From the NCBI GenBank assembly GCA_041390865.1, contig JAWKPC010000003.1, positions 1 to 64,000 on the forward strand: a DNA stretch of 64,000 bases, written 5' to 3'. Positions 52,379 through 61,498 of this stretch are shown here, piece by piece. The notes under the pieces are model-generated. The model searched no databases. It was not told the origin of the DNA and was given only the letters and a program-made list of their open reading frames with translations. The DNA comes from JAUIIK01 sp041390865. GTDB taxonomy: Bacteria > Chloroflexota > Chloroflexia > Thermomicrobiales > CFX8. Both the position numbers and the translations under genes were made by a program. The stretch's first letter is position 1; each line of letters begins with the position of its first letter.

Positions 52379-53359
52379 GTGTCCACACCGCTGAAAGCGT
52401 TGGCGATATTGAACCCGGCCACCGGCGCGGTGTCTCTGCGCCGGGTCCGTCAACTCCTGAGTAACCAGGCGCGGCGTTCCGGCATCGAGCTCGAATTCGC
52501 CGAGACCGAGTATGCCGACCATGCCTTCGAGATCGTCCAGCAACGGCGCGATGAGTTCGGCTTGATCGTTGCCGTCGGTGGCGATGGAACGGTGTCCGAA
52601 GTCGCTGCCGGCGCCGTCGGCACGGATGTCGCGATCGGCATCGTACCCACCGGGTCAACGAACATGGTCGCCAAGGAACTGGGCATCCCGCGTTTTCTCT
52701 CGCAGGCGGTTCGCGTGGCACTCACCTCTGAAAACGTCATTGTGATGGACGTTGCCCAGGCAAACGACAACCCGTTCATCCACATGGGCGGCGCCGGATT
52801 CGACGCGGCGATCATGCGTGAGACGTCCAGGACGCTCAAGCGCATCTTTCGCTGGCTTGCCTACATCGGCCCCGGTCTGGCTCAACTCCGGCGAAAGCCG
52901 TTCAAAGTCAAACTCGAACTCGACGGCGAACACTACGAATTTTCAGCCCGGATGGTACTGCTCGCACTGGGCGGATCCATCGTCCACCCGCGATTTCGGG
53001 TCGGCAACGGCATAGACCGCACCGATGGAATTCTCGACGTCGTCGTCTTCGATCCATCGACCTTCTGGCGAGTCGCAACAACATTTGCCTGGATGGCGAT
53101 CCGAAAACCCGAGCGCTCTCCATGGCACCATCACTTCCGCTGCCTATCGGCAACCCTTGAAAGCGATGAGGCTGTACCGTTCGAACTAGATGGTAGCTAT
53201 CGAGGCGAACTCCCCGTCCAGGTGAAGATGCTCGACCAGGGAGTGTTCGTGCGGGTTCCGACGATACCCACGCCTGGCGAGATCGAGGCGCATTTGAACG
53301 CGCGTCTCGACCGATGGAAAGTGGACTATGAGATCTCATCCGGGCGCGTGGCGGTTTAG
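52379..53359 (+). CDS. Diacylglycerol kinase-like lipid kinase (YegS/DgkB family)
   Basis: These enzymes phosphorylate diacylglycerol or related lipids at the membrane. The 326 residues show the nucleotide motif VGGDGTVSEVAAG (67-79), PTGSTNMVAKELG and GGAGFDAAIMRET, then the second beta-sandwich domain with LDVVVF and FELDGSYRGELPVQV. The GTG at 52379 is the first start after the preceding small ORF; no strong ribosome site is seen, which may mean coupling. Sphingosine-kinase-like activity cannot be excluded. Confidence 0.88.
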   Translation: MSTPLKALAILNPATGAVSLRRVRQLLSNQARRSGIELEFAETEYADHAFEIVQQRRDEFGLIVAVGGDGTVSEVAAGAVGTDVAIGIVPTGSTNMVAKELGIPRFLSQAVRVALTSENVIVMDVAQANDNPFIHMGGAGFDAAIMRETSRTLKRIFRWLAYIGPGLAQLRRKPFKVKLELDGEHYEFSARMVLLALGGSIVHPRFRVGNGIDRTDGILDVVVFDPSTFWRVATTFAWMAIRKPERSPWHHHFRCLSATLESDEAVPFELDGSYRGELPVQVKMLDQGVFVRVPTIPTPGEIEAHLNARLDRWKVDYEISSGRVAV

Positions 53360-53380
53360 AAACGGACGACCGGCGAGCGG

Positions 53381-53797
53381 TTACTCGAACCGAACTAGAG
53401 CCTCTAGTTCGTAGCCAAGCGACGATCCATCTTGTATCTCGTCAACCTTGACGCAGATGTTCTGATGATTCGGCATGTGGGTATCATCGAAACCGGCAAT
53501 CGTTCCGAGTTCGCGGCCGCCGACACTAATCCTGGAACCGACGAGCAAGACGCCGGAAATCTCGACCGCGAAGAATCCGATCAGGCCAACGCGATCAACG
53601 GTCGCGCCGGGCTCGGCCTGCACCTCATCGGTTGTCATGAGCTCATGAACGTGACCCGCCAGTACCGCTCGCGAGCGATAGCTTTCGAGCTGCAGGCCAC
53701 GGTTATCGACAACGCCGCGCAGGAGCGTGACGAGCTTTCCCTGCACGGGCCGATTCGCGGCGTAGGGATTCGTTCCGAAGACCTCGGGTCCAGCCAT
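53381..53797 (-). CDS. Conserved hypothetical protein
   Basis: The 138 residues form a compact beta-rich protein with blocks VQGKLVTLLRGVVDNRGLQL, HELMTTDEVQAEPGATVDRV, GLIGFFAVEISGVLLVGSRI and GFDDTHMPNHQNICVKV. I recall similar uncharacterised proteins in Firmicutes and Chloroflexota but cannot name the family safely. There is no signal peptide or membrane segment. It is seven bases after the RodZ-like gene and likely in its operon. Confidence 0.7.
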   Translation of the reverse strand: MAGPEVFGTNPYAANRPVQGKLVTLLRGVVDNRGLQLESYRSRAVLAGHVHELMTTDEVQAEPGATVDRVGLIGFFAVEISGVLLVGSRISVGGRELGTIAGFDDTHMPNHQNICVKVDEIQDGSSLGYELEALVRFE

Positions 53798-53804
53798 CCG
53801 TCAG

Positions 53805-54743
53805 CTACGGATAGGTAACGATTGCATCCCACGGTTCGCCAAGCGTGCCGTAGTCTTCACCGTCAACGTAAACCCGAACATAGGCGGCATTTCCCGACGT
53901 GACCGTCGCCGATGTCGCAAGGAATATCTCTGACTCGCCTGACTGGAGGATACCGTCGTAGGCGACACCTTCCTCGTCGAGCGAGACCTGGACCCACACC
54001 TCTTCCTCGGCGACGACGGCGAACACGTGATAGCCCGGCGGTATCTGGATATCCGACGGGAGAATATCGGGCCCCGGCACTCCCGGCGTGGTATCGCCAC
54101 CAGAAACGTCTTCCTCGGTCGGTGTACTGACAGCAGGCGCATCCCCCGACGAACTTTCACTCGCTTCGGTGGATGTCGGTTCGGATGATTCCGATTCAGA
54201 CGCTTCGGCCGTCGGTGTCGCCTCGGCGGTTCCGCTTGACTCGTCGGCATTCGCGACTTCGGAGGGTGTAGGAGTCAACGCAATGGCATCCAGCAAGCTC
54301 TGTTCCACGGCTGTCGCCGTCGGCTGGGCAATCGTCGTCGGCACCGACTCGTCATCGGGCTGGAGGTAGGCTGAGTAGATCCAAGTGAAGATTACTGCCG
54401 AAATGACGAGCATGAAAATGATGATCGCGAAGTTCGGCGCCCAGTGCCCGTGTATCTCGATCGGCTGGACTGCCGGCACGACTTCAACGTCTTCGGTGTC
54501 CTGGGAGCTTTCGGAATCCGCCGCCTCGAACATAGAAAGAACGGCGGCTGGATCGAGCCCGAGGTACTGAGCGTAGTTCCGAACGATGCCACGCGCGTAC
54601 GCCCGCGGAGGCAACTGATCGAAGTCGTGGGCCTCCAGCGCGGCGAGATAGTGTCGGCTTATTCGGGTGCGCTTCTCAGCATCGCGTAAAGTGACGCCTT
54701 TGTGAGCCCGAGCTCGGCGTAGAAGATCGCCAAGATCTGACAT
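53805..54743 (-). CDS. RodZ-like protein: HTH domain, membrane segment, extracytoplasmic domain
   Basis: The 312 residues start with a helix-turn-helix of the RodZ type (LGDLLRRARAHKGVTLRDAE, LPPRAYARGIVRNYAQYLGL). A membrane helix follows near 103-125 (FAIIIFMLVISAVIFTWIY), then a long Ser/Thr/Glu-rich linker, and a C-terminal beta domain (YHVFAVVAEEEVWVQVSLDE) like DUF4115. RodZ links MreB to the cell-wall machinery; whether this organism has MreB is not shown here. An ATG at 54764 is an alternative start. Confidence 0.85.
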   Translation of the reverse strand: MSDLGDLLRRARAHKGVTLRDAEKRTRISRHYLAALEAHDFDQLPPRAYARGIVRNYAQYLGLDPAAVLSMFEAADSESSQDTEDVEVVPAVQPIEIHGHWAPNFAIIIFMLVISAVIFTWIYSAYLQPDDESVPTTIAQPTATAVEQSLLDAIALTPTPSEVANADESSGTAEATPTAEASESESSEPTSTEASESSSGDAPAVSTPTEEDVSGGDTTPGVPGPDILPSDIQIPPGYHVFAVVAEEEVWVQVSLDEEGVAYDGILQSGESEIFLATSATVTSGNAAYVRVYVDGEDYGTLGEPWDAIVTYP

Positions 54744-54837
54744 ATCTCGATCTGTGCCCCTCATATCCGCAGAGCTTCAACGTTCCCCACAACTCAGCTC
54801 TACGAGTTGCCGGCCGAAAAACGGGAAACCGGCCCCC

Positions 54838-55959
54838 TCAGCGAGATTCCGGCCGCAGATCGTCCAGCACTGCGTCAAGATACGGCGTCGGCCGCGTGTG
54901 ATGCGAAATGTCGGCTCGATCGAGCCACGTATCATCGCTGGGCAACCACCACACACCGATGCTGGACCGGCAAGCCAGTTGGTCGGACTTTACCATAGTC
55001 CGCTTCCCCATTGCATAGGGACTCCCGCAGTATCCGGTCCTGCCGTCCGGATCCCTCTGGAACTCGCGGCAGGTGTCGCAACAACGTGGGATCGCGGCCA
55101 CCCAGGGCGCCTGGTCGAGCGGCGAGACGCCCTTCCTCGCTTCGACATCCTCCCTATCCGGGGGAGCGAACGCCTCGACGGCGGCACGTGCTTCAACCTG
55201 CAATCCGTCGATATGAACGACAGGCTCGTCCGTTGATGATGGAGTAGCCGCACCCTGGTGGCGTGACCGGCTGGTTGTGGGCTCCACAATAGGCCGGGAA
55301 TGGTCCTGTAGCGCTTCGTTAACCGCATTGACCGGCAGAGGGCTCGTGTCGTTAATCGTGACAGCAGAATGACCCGGCTTTGGACTCGTCCGCAACTTTG
55401 GAGGTACCGGCGGATTGTCCGGCTTGCGTGGAGAATCGGCCACGACGACTCTGGTGCCACCGGATCCGCCCTCGCGGATTCGATTCTGGACCGCGTTCGG
55501 ACGAGTGAACAGCGCGCGTTGAAAACTGGGTTCCAGGGAGGAAACGCCACCGTTTTCAGCCGTCTCGGAAGCACTCGACGGTTCGTCTTCGTCAAGCGGA
55601 ACCCGAACCGGTGAACCCTGCCCCCCGGCGACGGCGGGATGCCGGGGCTTTGCCGCTTCCCGAAGCGATGGTTCGGACGGCCTTGCGATGTCGATCGACG
55701 TCACGCGGTCCGTCGGATTGTCGAGCGTGGCCGGTCGCGGAACCCGGTTCCGGTCAACTTCCGGCGCGCCCGACGTCTTGCGTTGAACCGGGGATGGTTC
55801 CCAGAGATCCTGATCCCATGAGTTGCGGCAGGCCAGTTCGGCGCGGCGCACGAGTACGAGATCATGCAAATCCCCACGATCCGGGTGCGTGCACCAACCA
55901 GAGCACGCTATTTCAGCATCCTGAAAATAGCGGCACGTCCCACATTTCCTTTTGACCAC
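54838..55959 (-). CDS. Uncharacterised protein with two Cys-rich (zinc-ribbon-like) modules
   Basis: The GTG at 55959 follows AGGGGGAACA closely. The 373-residue product begins with a Cys module (C6, C9, C19, C23, C44; CGTCRYFQ to ELACRNSW), then about 260 residues of low-complexity, Pro/Ser/Arg-rich linker. It ends with a second copy of the module (CDTCREFQ, TGYCGSPY, QLACRSS) followed by WWLPSDDTWLDR. The shared pattern is CxxCRxFQ ... C ... LACR. Metal binding is inferred; no function is known. A frame start at 56298 is too far upstream and overlaps the miaB start. Confidence 0.75.
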   Translation of the reverse strand: MVKRKCGTCRYFQDAEIACSGWCTHPDRGDLHDLVLVRRAELACRNSWDQDLWEPSPVQRKTSGAPEVDRNRVPRPATLDNPTDRVTSIDIARPSEPSLREAAKPRHPAVAGGQGSPVRVPLDEDEPSSASETAENGGVSSLEPSFQRALFTRPNAVQNRIREGGSGGTRVVVADSPRKPDNPPVPPKLRTSPKPGHSAVTINDTSPLPVNAVNEALQDHSRPIVEPTTSRSRHQGAATPSSTDEPVVHIDGLQVEARAAVEAFAPPDREDVEARKGVSPLDQAPWVAAIPRCCDTCREFQRDPDGRTGYCGSPYAMGKRTMVKSDQLACRSSIGVWWLPSDDTWLDRADISHHTRPTPYLDAVLDDLRPESR

Positions 55960-56096
55960 TGTTCCCCCTAGAAAACCACCAGTGAACGATCCCAGCAATG
56001 CCGCAGTAAGGCGTGCCACGAAGCCTCGTGCGCCCCCATAACGCACGTGACTCACCAACTCAGGCTGTGCCTCAAAGGCAAATGAAGTTGAGTTCG

Positions 56097-56125
56097 ATTG
56101 TACGGCACCAGATGCAGGGACACAA
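56097..56125 (-). promoter_or_regulatory. Promoter-like sequence for the double-Cys-module gene
   Basis: The minus strand reads TTGTGT (56125-56120), 17 bases, then TACAAT (56102-56097). The leader would be about 130 nt. Confidence 0.5.
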
Positions 56126-56197
56126 TGTACGTACAGTCTCGAAATTCCAGACTCGAATGGTTGCGGCTTTCCTCCGGCCAGAATCACGGCGTGGCGG

Positions 56198-56203
56198 TAT
56201 AAT
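56198..56203 (+). promoter_or_regulatory. -10 element for miaB
   Basis: A consensus TATAAT lies 51 bases before the miaB GTG. No -35 hexamer at the normal distance was recognised. Confidence 0.45.
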
Positions 56204-56253
56204 CGTAGGTTGGAGTTTCGCCCCGCACGTTGGGACCAGGGAGGCATCGGGCT

Positions 56254-57633
56254 GTGGAACCACTTCACCTGATACAACCAGATACCTTGAAACAGCACAC
56301 GGAAAAGAAATCCGATGCCGACAAGCGGTATCTTATCTGGACCATCGGCTGTCAGATGAACGAAGCCGAGTCAGCCAAAGTCGAGGCCATCCTGAGCTCA
56401 TCCGGCTATTCCGCGACCACCAGGGAAGAAGATGCGGACGTCATCATCCTGAATTCCTGCGTCGTCCGGCAGGCTGCCGAAGACAAAGTCCGTGGAAAAC
56501 TCGGCTCGCTCGTTCAGGCGAAACGCGACAACCCGGCCGTCCGAATCGGCGTGACCGGCTGCATGGTGACGGGCCAGCAGGAAACGCTTCGTCAGGAATT
56601 TCCCCATGTCGATCTCTTCTTCGAGCCCTCGGAATTCGACAGGTTGGTCGAGATCGCCCCCGAGGCACGCGATGTGGATCTGGATCTCGCCGAACTTCCC
56701 CACTATTACGATTCGGAAACCGGGGATCCACGGGTAACGGCGTTCGTGCCGATCATTTACGGCTGCAACTTCGTTTGCTCGTACTGCATCGTCCCATATC
56801 GTCGGGGCAGGGAGGTGAGCCGCCCGTTCGACGACATCGTCGCTGAAGTTTCCCGGCTCGCCGAACAGGGAGTTCAGGAAGTAACCCTCCTCGGCCAAAC
56901 CGTCAACGCATACGGCCACGATCTAGACGATGGCCGCGATCTCGCGGATCTGCTTGAAGCGGTCGACGCGATACCGGGAATCAAGCGACTGCGATTCCTC
57001 ACATCGCATCCGAAATTCTTCAGCGACAAACTGATCGAATCGATTGCCCGGCTGCCGAGCGCCTGCGAGCATGTCAACCTTCCCGTCCAGGCAGGCGATA
57101 ACGAAGTGCTTCGCCGGATGCGGCGCACGTATACCAACGAGCACTACAGAGATCGCATCGCGAAGATCCGTGAAACGATTCCGGGCGTTACCATTTCTAC
57201 GGACATCATCGTCGGATTCCCAGGCGAGACCGAAGAACAGTTCGAGGAAACACTCAAGCTCGTCAACGACCTCGAATTCGACAAAGTACACGTCGCGATG
57301 TATTCCCCGCGACCAGGCACGCTGTCGGCCCGTTGGGACGATGACATCGCCCATGACATCAAGCATGCCCGGCATCAGGTGATCGACGACGCTCAGGCCG
57401 CCATCAGCGCCCGGAAATTCGCGGCGTTGCGCGGCACGACCCAGGAAATCCTGGTTGACGGCCGTGCCCGCGGTCGATGGCGGGGCCGGACGCGCGGCAA
57501 CCAACTCGTGTTCTTCGATGCAACCGGAGACTGGACCGGACAGTTCGTCGATGTCCGCATTACCGACACGAAGACCTGGTACGCGCTGGGCGAACCGGTC
57601 GCGATACGCCGGCAAGCCACAATAAGCGCCTAG
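56254..57633 (+). CDS. miaB: tRNA-2-methylthio-N6-dimethylallyladenosine synthase MiaB
   Basis: MiaB adds a methylthio group to i6A37 of tRNA using two [4Fe-4S] clusters and SAM. The 459 residues have the UPF0004 cysteines C33, C69 and C103, the radical-SAM cluster C171, C175, C178 (GCNFVCSYC) and a C-terminal TRAM domain (ILVDGRARGRWRGRTRGNQL). The GTG at 56254 has GGGAGG nine bases upstream. MiaB is favoured over RimO by the GYGCNFVCSYC-VPY-type block, but MtaB-like specificity is not fully excluded. Confidence 0.92.
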   Translation: MEPLHLIQPDTLKQHTEKKSDADKRYLIWTIGCQMNEAESAKVEAILSSSGYSATTREEDADVIILNSCVVRQAAEDKVRGKLGSLVQAKRDNPAVRIGVTGCMVTGQQETLRQEFPHVDLFFEPSEFDRLVEIAPEARDVDLDLAELPHYYDSETGDPRVTAFVPIIYGCNFVCSYCIVPYRRGREVSRPFDDIVAEVSRLAEQGVQEVTLLGQTVNAYGHDLDDGRDLADLLEAVDAIPGIKRLRFLTSHPKFFSDKLIESIARLPSACEHVNLPVQAGDNEVLRRMRRTYTNEHYRDRIAKIRETIPGVTISTDIIVGFPGETEEQFEETLKLVNDLEFDKVHVAMYSPRPGTLSARWDDDIAHDIKHARHQVIDDAQAAISARKFAALRGTTQEILVDGRARGRWRGRTRGNQLVFFDATGDWTGQFVDVRITDTKTWYALGEPVAIRRQATISA

Positions 57634-57668
57634 CACCTAGGCAAGAACGAAAGACAGGAGACCCGTTA

Positions 57669-58556
57669 ATGTCCTTTCCAGGCACGAGTTCCCGTTCCAC
57701 GATCGTCCGCGAGATGGCGTCCCAGGCCCGCAAGGCGGCGATTGACGGGCAGTGGGAAGAAGCCATCGATCTGAATTTGAAGCTCATCGAGCGCTCCCCG
57801 CGGGACGTCGACGCGCGCAACCGGCTCGGCAAGGCCTACTACGAGCTCGGGCAGTTCCGTTCCGCCTACGAGTCCTATGAACTTGCACTCGAAGCCGATC
57901 CGGCAAACATCATCGCCCGCCGCAATCTCGAGCGACTCGAGCCCCTGCGCGAAACAGAAGACGACGGCGGAGCGGATCACGCCCACCCGCCGGCACGCTA
58001 CGGTGCTTTCATCCAGGAAGCGGGCAAGACCTATGTTGATGATCTGGTCAACCCCGCCCCGTCCTCCCAACTGAGATTCGTCGCGGCAGGCGACAAGCTC
58101 GAAATCGCCAGAGACGGTGACACGGTGGTTTTCGTCGATCCGAATGGCGAGTATGTCGGGGCGCCAGAGCCTCGGCTCGGCCGCAGGCTCGCAATGTTGA
58201 TTGAACGAGGAAACACCTACGAAGTATTCGTCACCGCGAATGCCGGCGACCACGTCCGCGTGATCGTCCGGGAGCTCACGAGAAGTGACGAAGTCGGCGA
58301 CGAGATGTCATTTCCGGAGCAGGTCAACAAAGCCATCCCGCGCGCTTACGTCCGCGACTCGCGACTCTTCCGGGCGGACGAGCATGACCTCATCATCCCG
58401 CCGGACGATGACGAGGATCTCGAAGATCTGCTTGGCGAGGACGATGAAGAAGAAGATACCGACGACGACACGGAGATTGATACCACCTTCGAGGAAGACG
58501 AAGAGAGTGACATCGAGACGGACGATGATGAGCCTATCGACGACGAAGAGGAATAG
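57669..58556 (+). CDS. TPR protein with an acidic C-terminal tail
   Basis: The 295 residues begin with tetratricopeptide repeats (GQWEEAIDLNLKLIERSPRD, LGKAYYELGQFRSAYESYEL, EADPANIIARRNLE), then a beta-rich domain (KLEIARDGDTVVFVDPNGEY, GRRLAMLIERGNTYEVFVTA). The last 60 residues are almost all Asp and Glu. AGGAG lies eight bases before the ATG. The protein seems soluble and probably mediates protein contacts; no enzyme motif is seen. It follows miaB by 35 bases. Confidence 0.8.
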   Translation: MSFPGTSSRSTIVREMASQARKAAIDGQWEEAIDLNLKLIERSPRDVDARNRLGKAYYELGQFRSAYESYELALEADPANIIARRNLERLEPLRETEDDGGADHAHPPARYGAFIQEAGKTYVDDLVNPAPSSQLRFVAAGDKLEIARDGDTVVFVDPNGEYVGAPEPRLGRRLAMLIERGNTYEVFVTANAGDHVRVIVRELTRSDEVGDEMSFPEQVNKAIPRAYVRDSRLFRADEHDLIIPPDDDEDLEDLLGEDDEEEDTDDDTEIDTTFEEDEESDIETDDDEPIDDEEE

Positions 58557-58559
58557 GGT

Positions 58560-58826
58560 CTAGGACAGCATCAACGTCGCGGCGATGAGCAGAACGACCA
58601 GGATGCCAACGATCCAGCCGAGTCTGAGGAGATCGCTCTTGATCACCCCGAATTCGTCGTCACGGGTCATGACATACGCAGTGGAGTCGGACTTGTTCGA
58701 CTCCACTTCCTTTTCCTGGTGAAGAGCGAGGCGGCGGCGTTCTTCGGCCCGGCGGGATTCATACGCCTTGATCTCAGCCCGGGAAAGGCGAGACTTGCGG
58801 CGCGAGTCAGTTCGATTTGATGACAT
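58560..58826 (-). CDS. Small C-tail-anchored membrane protein
   Basis: The 88 residues have a very basic, helical N-terminal half (RRKSRLSRAEIKAYESRRAE) and one hydrophobic segment at the C-terminus (LGWIVGILVVLLIAATLML). The ATG at 58826 has GGGGCGG nine bases upstream. It converges tail to tail on the TPR gene with three bases between stops and follows the DUF62 gene. No family is recognised. Confidence 0.65.
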   Translation of the reverse strand: MSSNRTDSRRKSRLSRAEIKAYESRRAEERRRLALHQEKEVESNKSDSTAYVMTRDDEFGVIKSDLLRLGWIVGILVVLLIAATLMLS

Positions 58827-58903
58827 TGCTTTTCCGCCCCATGGTGAAGCCCGATTACAACCACGAAAGTATACAGGTGTACCCGTCCCGGTCCGACCCC
58901 GGC

Positions 58904-59704
58904 TTATCCCGCAAGACGGACGACCACACGATCTCCTCTCGCCAGCGAGAACTCCGCGGCAGCGCTCCCATCCCGCACGGATAGCTCCAGCGTGCCATAA
59001 CTGCCTACCAGCGATACTGGCTCGCCGGGCGCAACATCTTGATAGGTTTTCGCCAGCAGCTTCGTACGAAACTCCCGACAACGAACTTCGACCGGCGTCC
59101 CGGCTGGAGGCAACGCTTCGCCCGGTATCAACGTTATGCAATTTCCGAATCGATCCACCGAAGCGATCTCAGTGCTGATGGTGTGGTCCGACGACTCGAT
59201 CGCGCGGCTCTGTGCGATGAGGGATGACGGATTGATCGATGGCCCGACGTCGGAGACGGCAATCCGGCCGCTTGCCAGGTGGCCGGCCGTCGGGGCAAAC
59301 ACATCCCGGCCGTGGAACGTTGAAGTGCGAGAGTCCCGCAGCAAATCAGGATTCGAAATCTCGAAAGCGGAAATAGCTTCCGGAAGGATGTAGCTGAGCA
59401 GGCCGTTGTCCGGAGCGACGTACAGGGCGGTCGACGTCTGGACAACGATAGCTCGCCGTCCCGTTCCGACCCCTGGATCGACGACCGCCACGTGGACGGT
59501 ACCGGACGGAAACGCCCCGATCGCAGCCGCGAGTTGGAACGCCCCCTCGTCGATGTCCTGCGGGGAGACATCGTGGGTCAGGTCTACAATCTTCAGCGTC
59601 GGTTCGATGCCGAGCAGGACGCCTTTCATCTGACCGACATAGGTATCGGCTAGACCAAAGTCAGTCAGGAGTGTGACGATTCCGGCGGATTCGAACGTCG
59701 ACAA
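58904..59704 (-). CDS. S-adenosyl-L-methionine hydrolase (DUF62, SAM hydroxide adenosyltransferase)
   Basis: This family splits SAM to adenosine and methionine and is related to fluorinases. The 266 residues carry VTLLTDFGLADTYVGQMKGV, VVDPGVGTGRRAI, YVAPDNGLLS and FHGRDVFAPTAGHLA. The fluorinase-specific loop is absent. Its start overlaps the divergent glycosyltransferase start by 32 bases. metK, which makes SAM, ends at the right edge of the window, but a link is not implied. Confidence 0.93.
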   Translation of the reverse strand: MSTFESAGIVTLLTDFGLADTYVGQMKGVLLGIEPTLKIVDLTHDVSPQDIDEGAFQLAAAIGAFPSGTVHVAVVDPGVGTGRRAIVVQTSTALYVAPDNGLLSYILPEAISAFEISNPDLLRDSRTSTFHGRDVFAPTAGHLASGRIAVSDVGPSINPSSLIAQSRAIESSDHTISTEIASVDRFGNCITLIPGEALPPAGTPVEVRCREFRTKLLAKTYQDVAPGEPVSLVGSYGTLELSVRDGSAAAEFSLARGDRVVVRLAG

Positions 59705-60839
59705 TTTCAGTGTTCCTTCTTCTGCGGGCTGGCGCGTTATCCCGGGACATCCGGGAACTGGACCGCACCGACGACTGCTTTATGTCGAATCATACGGCGA
59801 AGGTTCGCATCTTAGAATAGCCCGCCTTATCCAGTCCCGGTCTCGCCATCACGTAGACATCATCGTCCTCGATCGAGGTCACTGGCGCGCACTCGCGCTG
59901 ACAGGCCACCGCGGAGTGCTTGACGCACTGGCGAACGTAGCTGAACGCGACTATGACGCGATCCTCTTCTCCGGTCCTGCGGACCTGCGGCTCATCCGGC
60001 CAAATCTACCCCGAGCACTGTCCGGACTGCCGGTTATCACCTACTTCCATGAATCCCAATGGATCTATCCAGCAGAATCACTCGATCGAATTCCCCACCT
60101 TGTGAGCCACCTGGAGTCGGTCGAAACGTCTGATGTGATCTGGTTCAACTCGCGATTCCACCAGCGGGCGTTCAATGGACGGCCATGAAGCAGCAGATCG
60201 CGGCTTCTCAGGTCAATGGCCCGCGAGATCCTCCCCGGAAACTGGCGCAAGACGGACGTGCTCTATCCTCCGGTGTCGGTCGGGACTCCGGAAGATCGAG
60301 GCGGTAAGGGAATCCGGGTCAGCTGGTCGGCACGTTGGGAACGAAAAAGAGGCCGGACCTGTTGCTCGCGGTTGCCCGTGAGTGCATACATCGGGGAATC
60401 GACATTTCGCTCACAATCCTGGGATGTGAGACTGAACGCTGGTCTTCTGATCCGGAAATGACCGGCGACGTGCGGGCAATCATCGATCCCTGTTCCGGAT
60501 ATCAAGAGATCGACGTACGAGAGCCTGTTGGCGTCGTCCGACGTCTGGCTCTCGACGGCCGAGCATGAATTCTTCGGAGTCTCCGCCATAGAAGCGGCGA
60601 TGCTCGGGGCTATCCCGGTCGTACCGGCCGCGCTGGCCTACCCCGAGACGCTTCCTTCAGCTTTCACCTACCAGCCAGGGGACGTCGACGGCGCGGTAGA
60701 CGCGATCGCCGCCATCGCCGAAATGGGCCGTAGAATCGAGGGGCCCTGGACGATTGACGCCCGCCGATTCCGGAGCGACCGTTCGATCTGGAGATTTGAC
60801 GAAGCGATCGAAGAAGTCGTCAAGAATGGGGAGCGCTGA
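59673..60839 (+). CDS. Glycosyltransferase resembling tRNA-queuosine mannosyltransferase (DUF3524 + GT4), frameshifted
   Basis: The N-terminal half (LLYVESYGEGSHLRIARLI, HWRALALTGHRGVLDALA, ITYFHESQWIYPAES, VIWFNSRFHQRAF) matches the DUF3524 pattern of QTMAN-type enzymes. The C-terminal half has the GT4 end STAEHEFFGVSAIEAAMLGA and VVPAALAYPETLP. Between them the frame breaks at about 60.19 kb (TGA), 60.34 kb (five A where six would keep the frame) and 60.52 kb. The total span of 1167 bases is a multiple of three. I favour sequencing error over decay. The GTG at 59673 is a poor start, but no other fits. Confidence 0.75.
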
Positions 60840-60859
60840 CGTCCAATGGTTACCAACGG

Positions 60860-61498
60860 CTAGCGGTCGTCCTCGAGTGTCTGTTTGAGCCGGCGAAAGA
60901 CCTCCGGCGTATTCGCGTTCTCGAACGAGCGTAGCTCCGGATCGTATCGGCGTAACCACGCCTCGTCGAGGTACTCGACGTCAAGATCATCAAACACGGT
61001 CGCGACTTTCAGCCTCCCGCGCAAGACGTTTCGCTCGATCGCTGCCAGGGAACGCACGCGATAGACGGCATGTAACGCCTCCGGACGCGCCTGCCCATGG
61101 CCTTGCTTCGACCCGCCGGTAACGCGAGGTACGAGTGCATCCCCGACAAACGTCTTCTTTGCCATCGCAGTCAACAGTTCGAGAGAGAGCGTCGGCATAT
61201 CGACGGCGACAACAAGCAGACGATCACCCTGCCAGTTCGCAAGAGCTGTAGCAATTCCTCCGAGCGGCCCCGTGCCTGGGAACCGGTCCGGGATAACTGA
61301 CGCGCCCCGTCCATGATATTCCGGACGGTCTCCAACAACCATGGTCGCCCCCGGCCCGATGATCGCATGCGCGATACGGATCGCGCGGTCGATTAGCGCC
61401 ATCCCTCCCCAGGTCAGCAGCGCCTTATCCTGCCCCATCCGGCTACTCGCGCCACCTGCCAGAATCGCTATTCCTACCTCGTTCGCCGGAGCATCCAC
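60860..61498 (-). CDS. mobA: Molybdenum cofactor guanylyltransferase MobA
   Basis: MobA links GMP to molybdopterin. The 212 residues start with AILAGGASSRMGQDKALLTW, the nucleotidyltransferase signature, and include VIPDRFPGTGPLGGIATALA and VVAVDMPTLS. No other molybdopterin gene is nearby. It converges on the glycosyltransferase with 20 bases between stops. Confidence 0.9.
   Translation of the reverse strand: MDAPANEVGIAILAGGASSRMGQDKALLTWGGMALIDRAIRIAHAIIGPGATMVVGDRPEYHGRGASVIPDRFPGTGPLGGIATALANWQGDRLLVVAVDMPTLSLELLTAMAKKTFVGDALVPRVTGGSKQGHGQARPEALHAVYRVRSLAAIERNVLRGRLKVATVFDDLDVEYLDEAWLRRYDPELRSFENANTPEVFRRLKQTLEDDR

Noticed and set aside
54838..56298. Longer start at 56298 for the double-Cys-module protein
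   Set aside because: The extension covers the miaB start region and a promoter-like element. The GTG at 55959 has a strong ribosome site right before the first Cys module.
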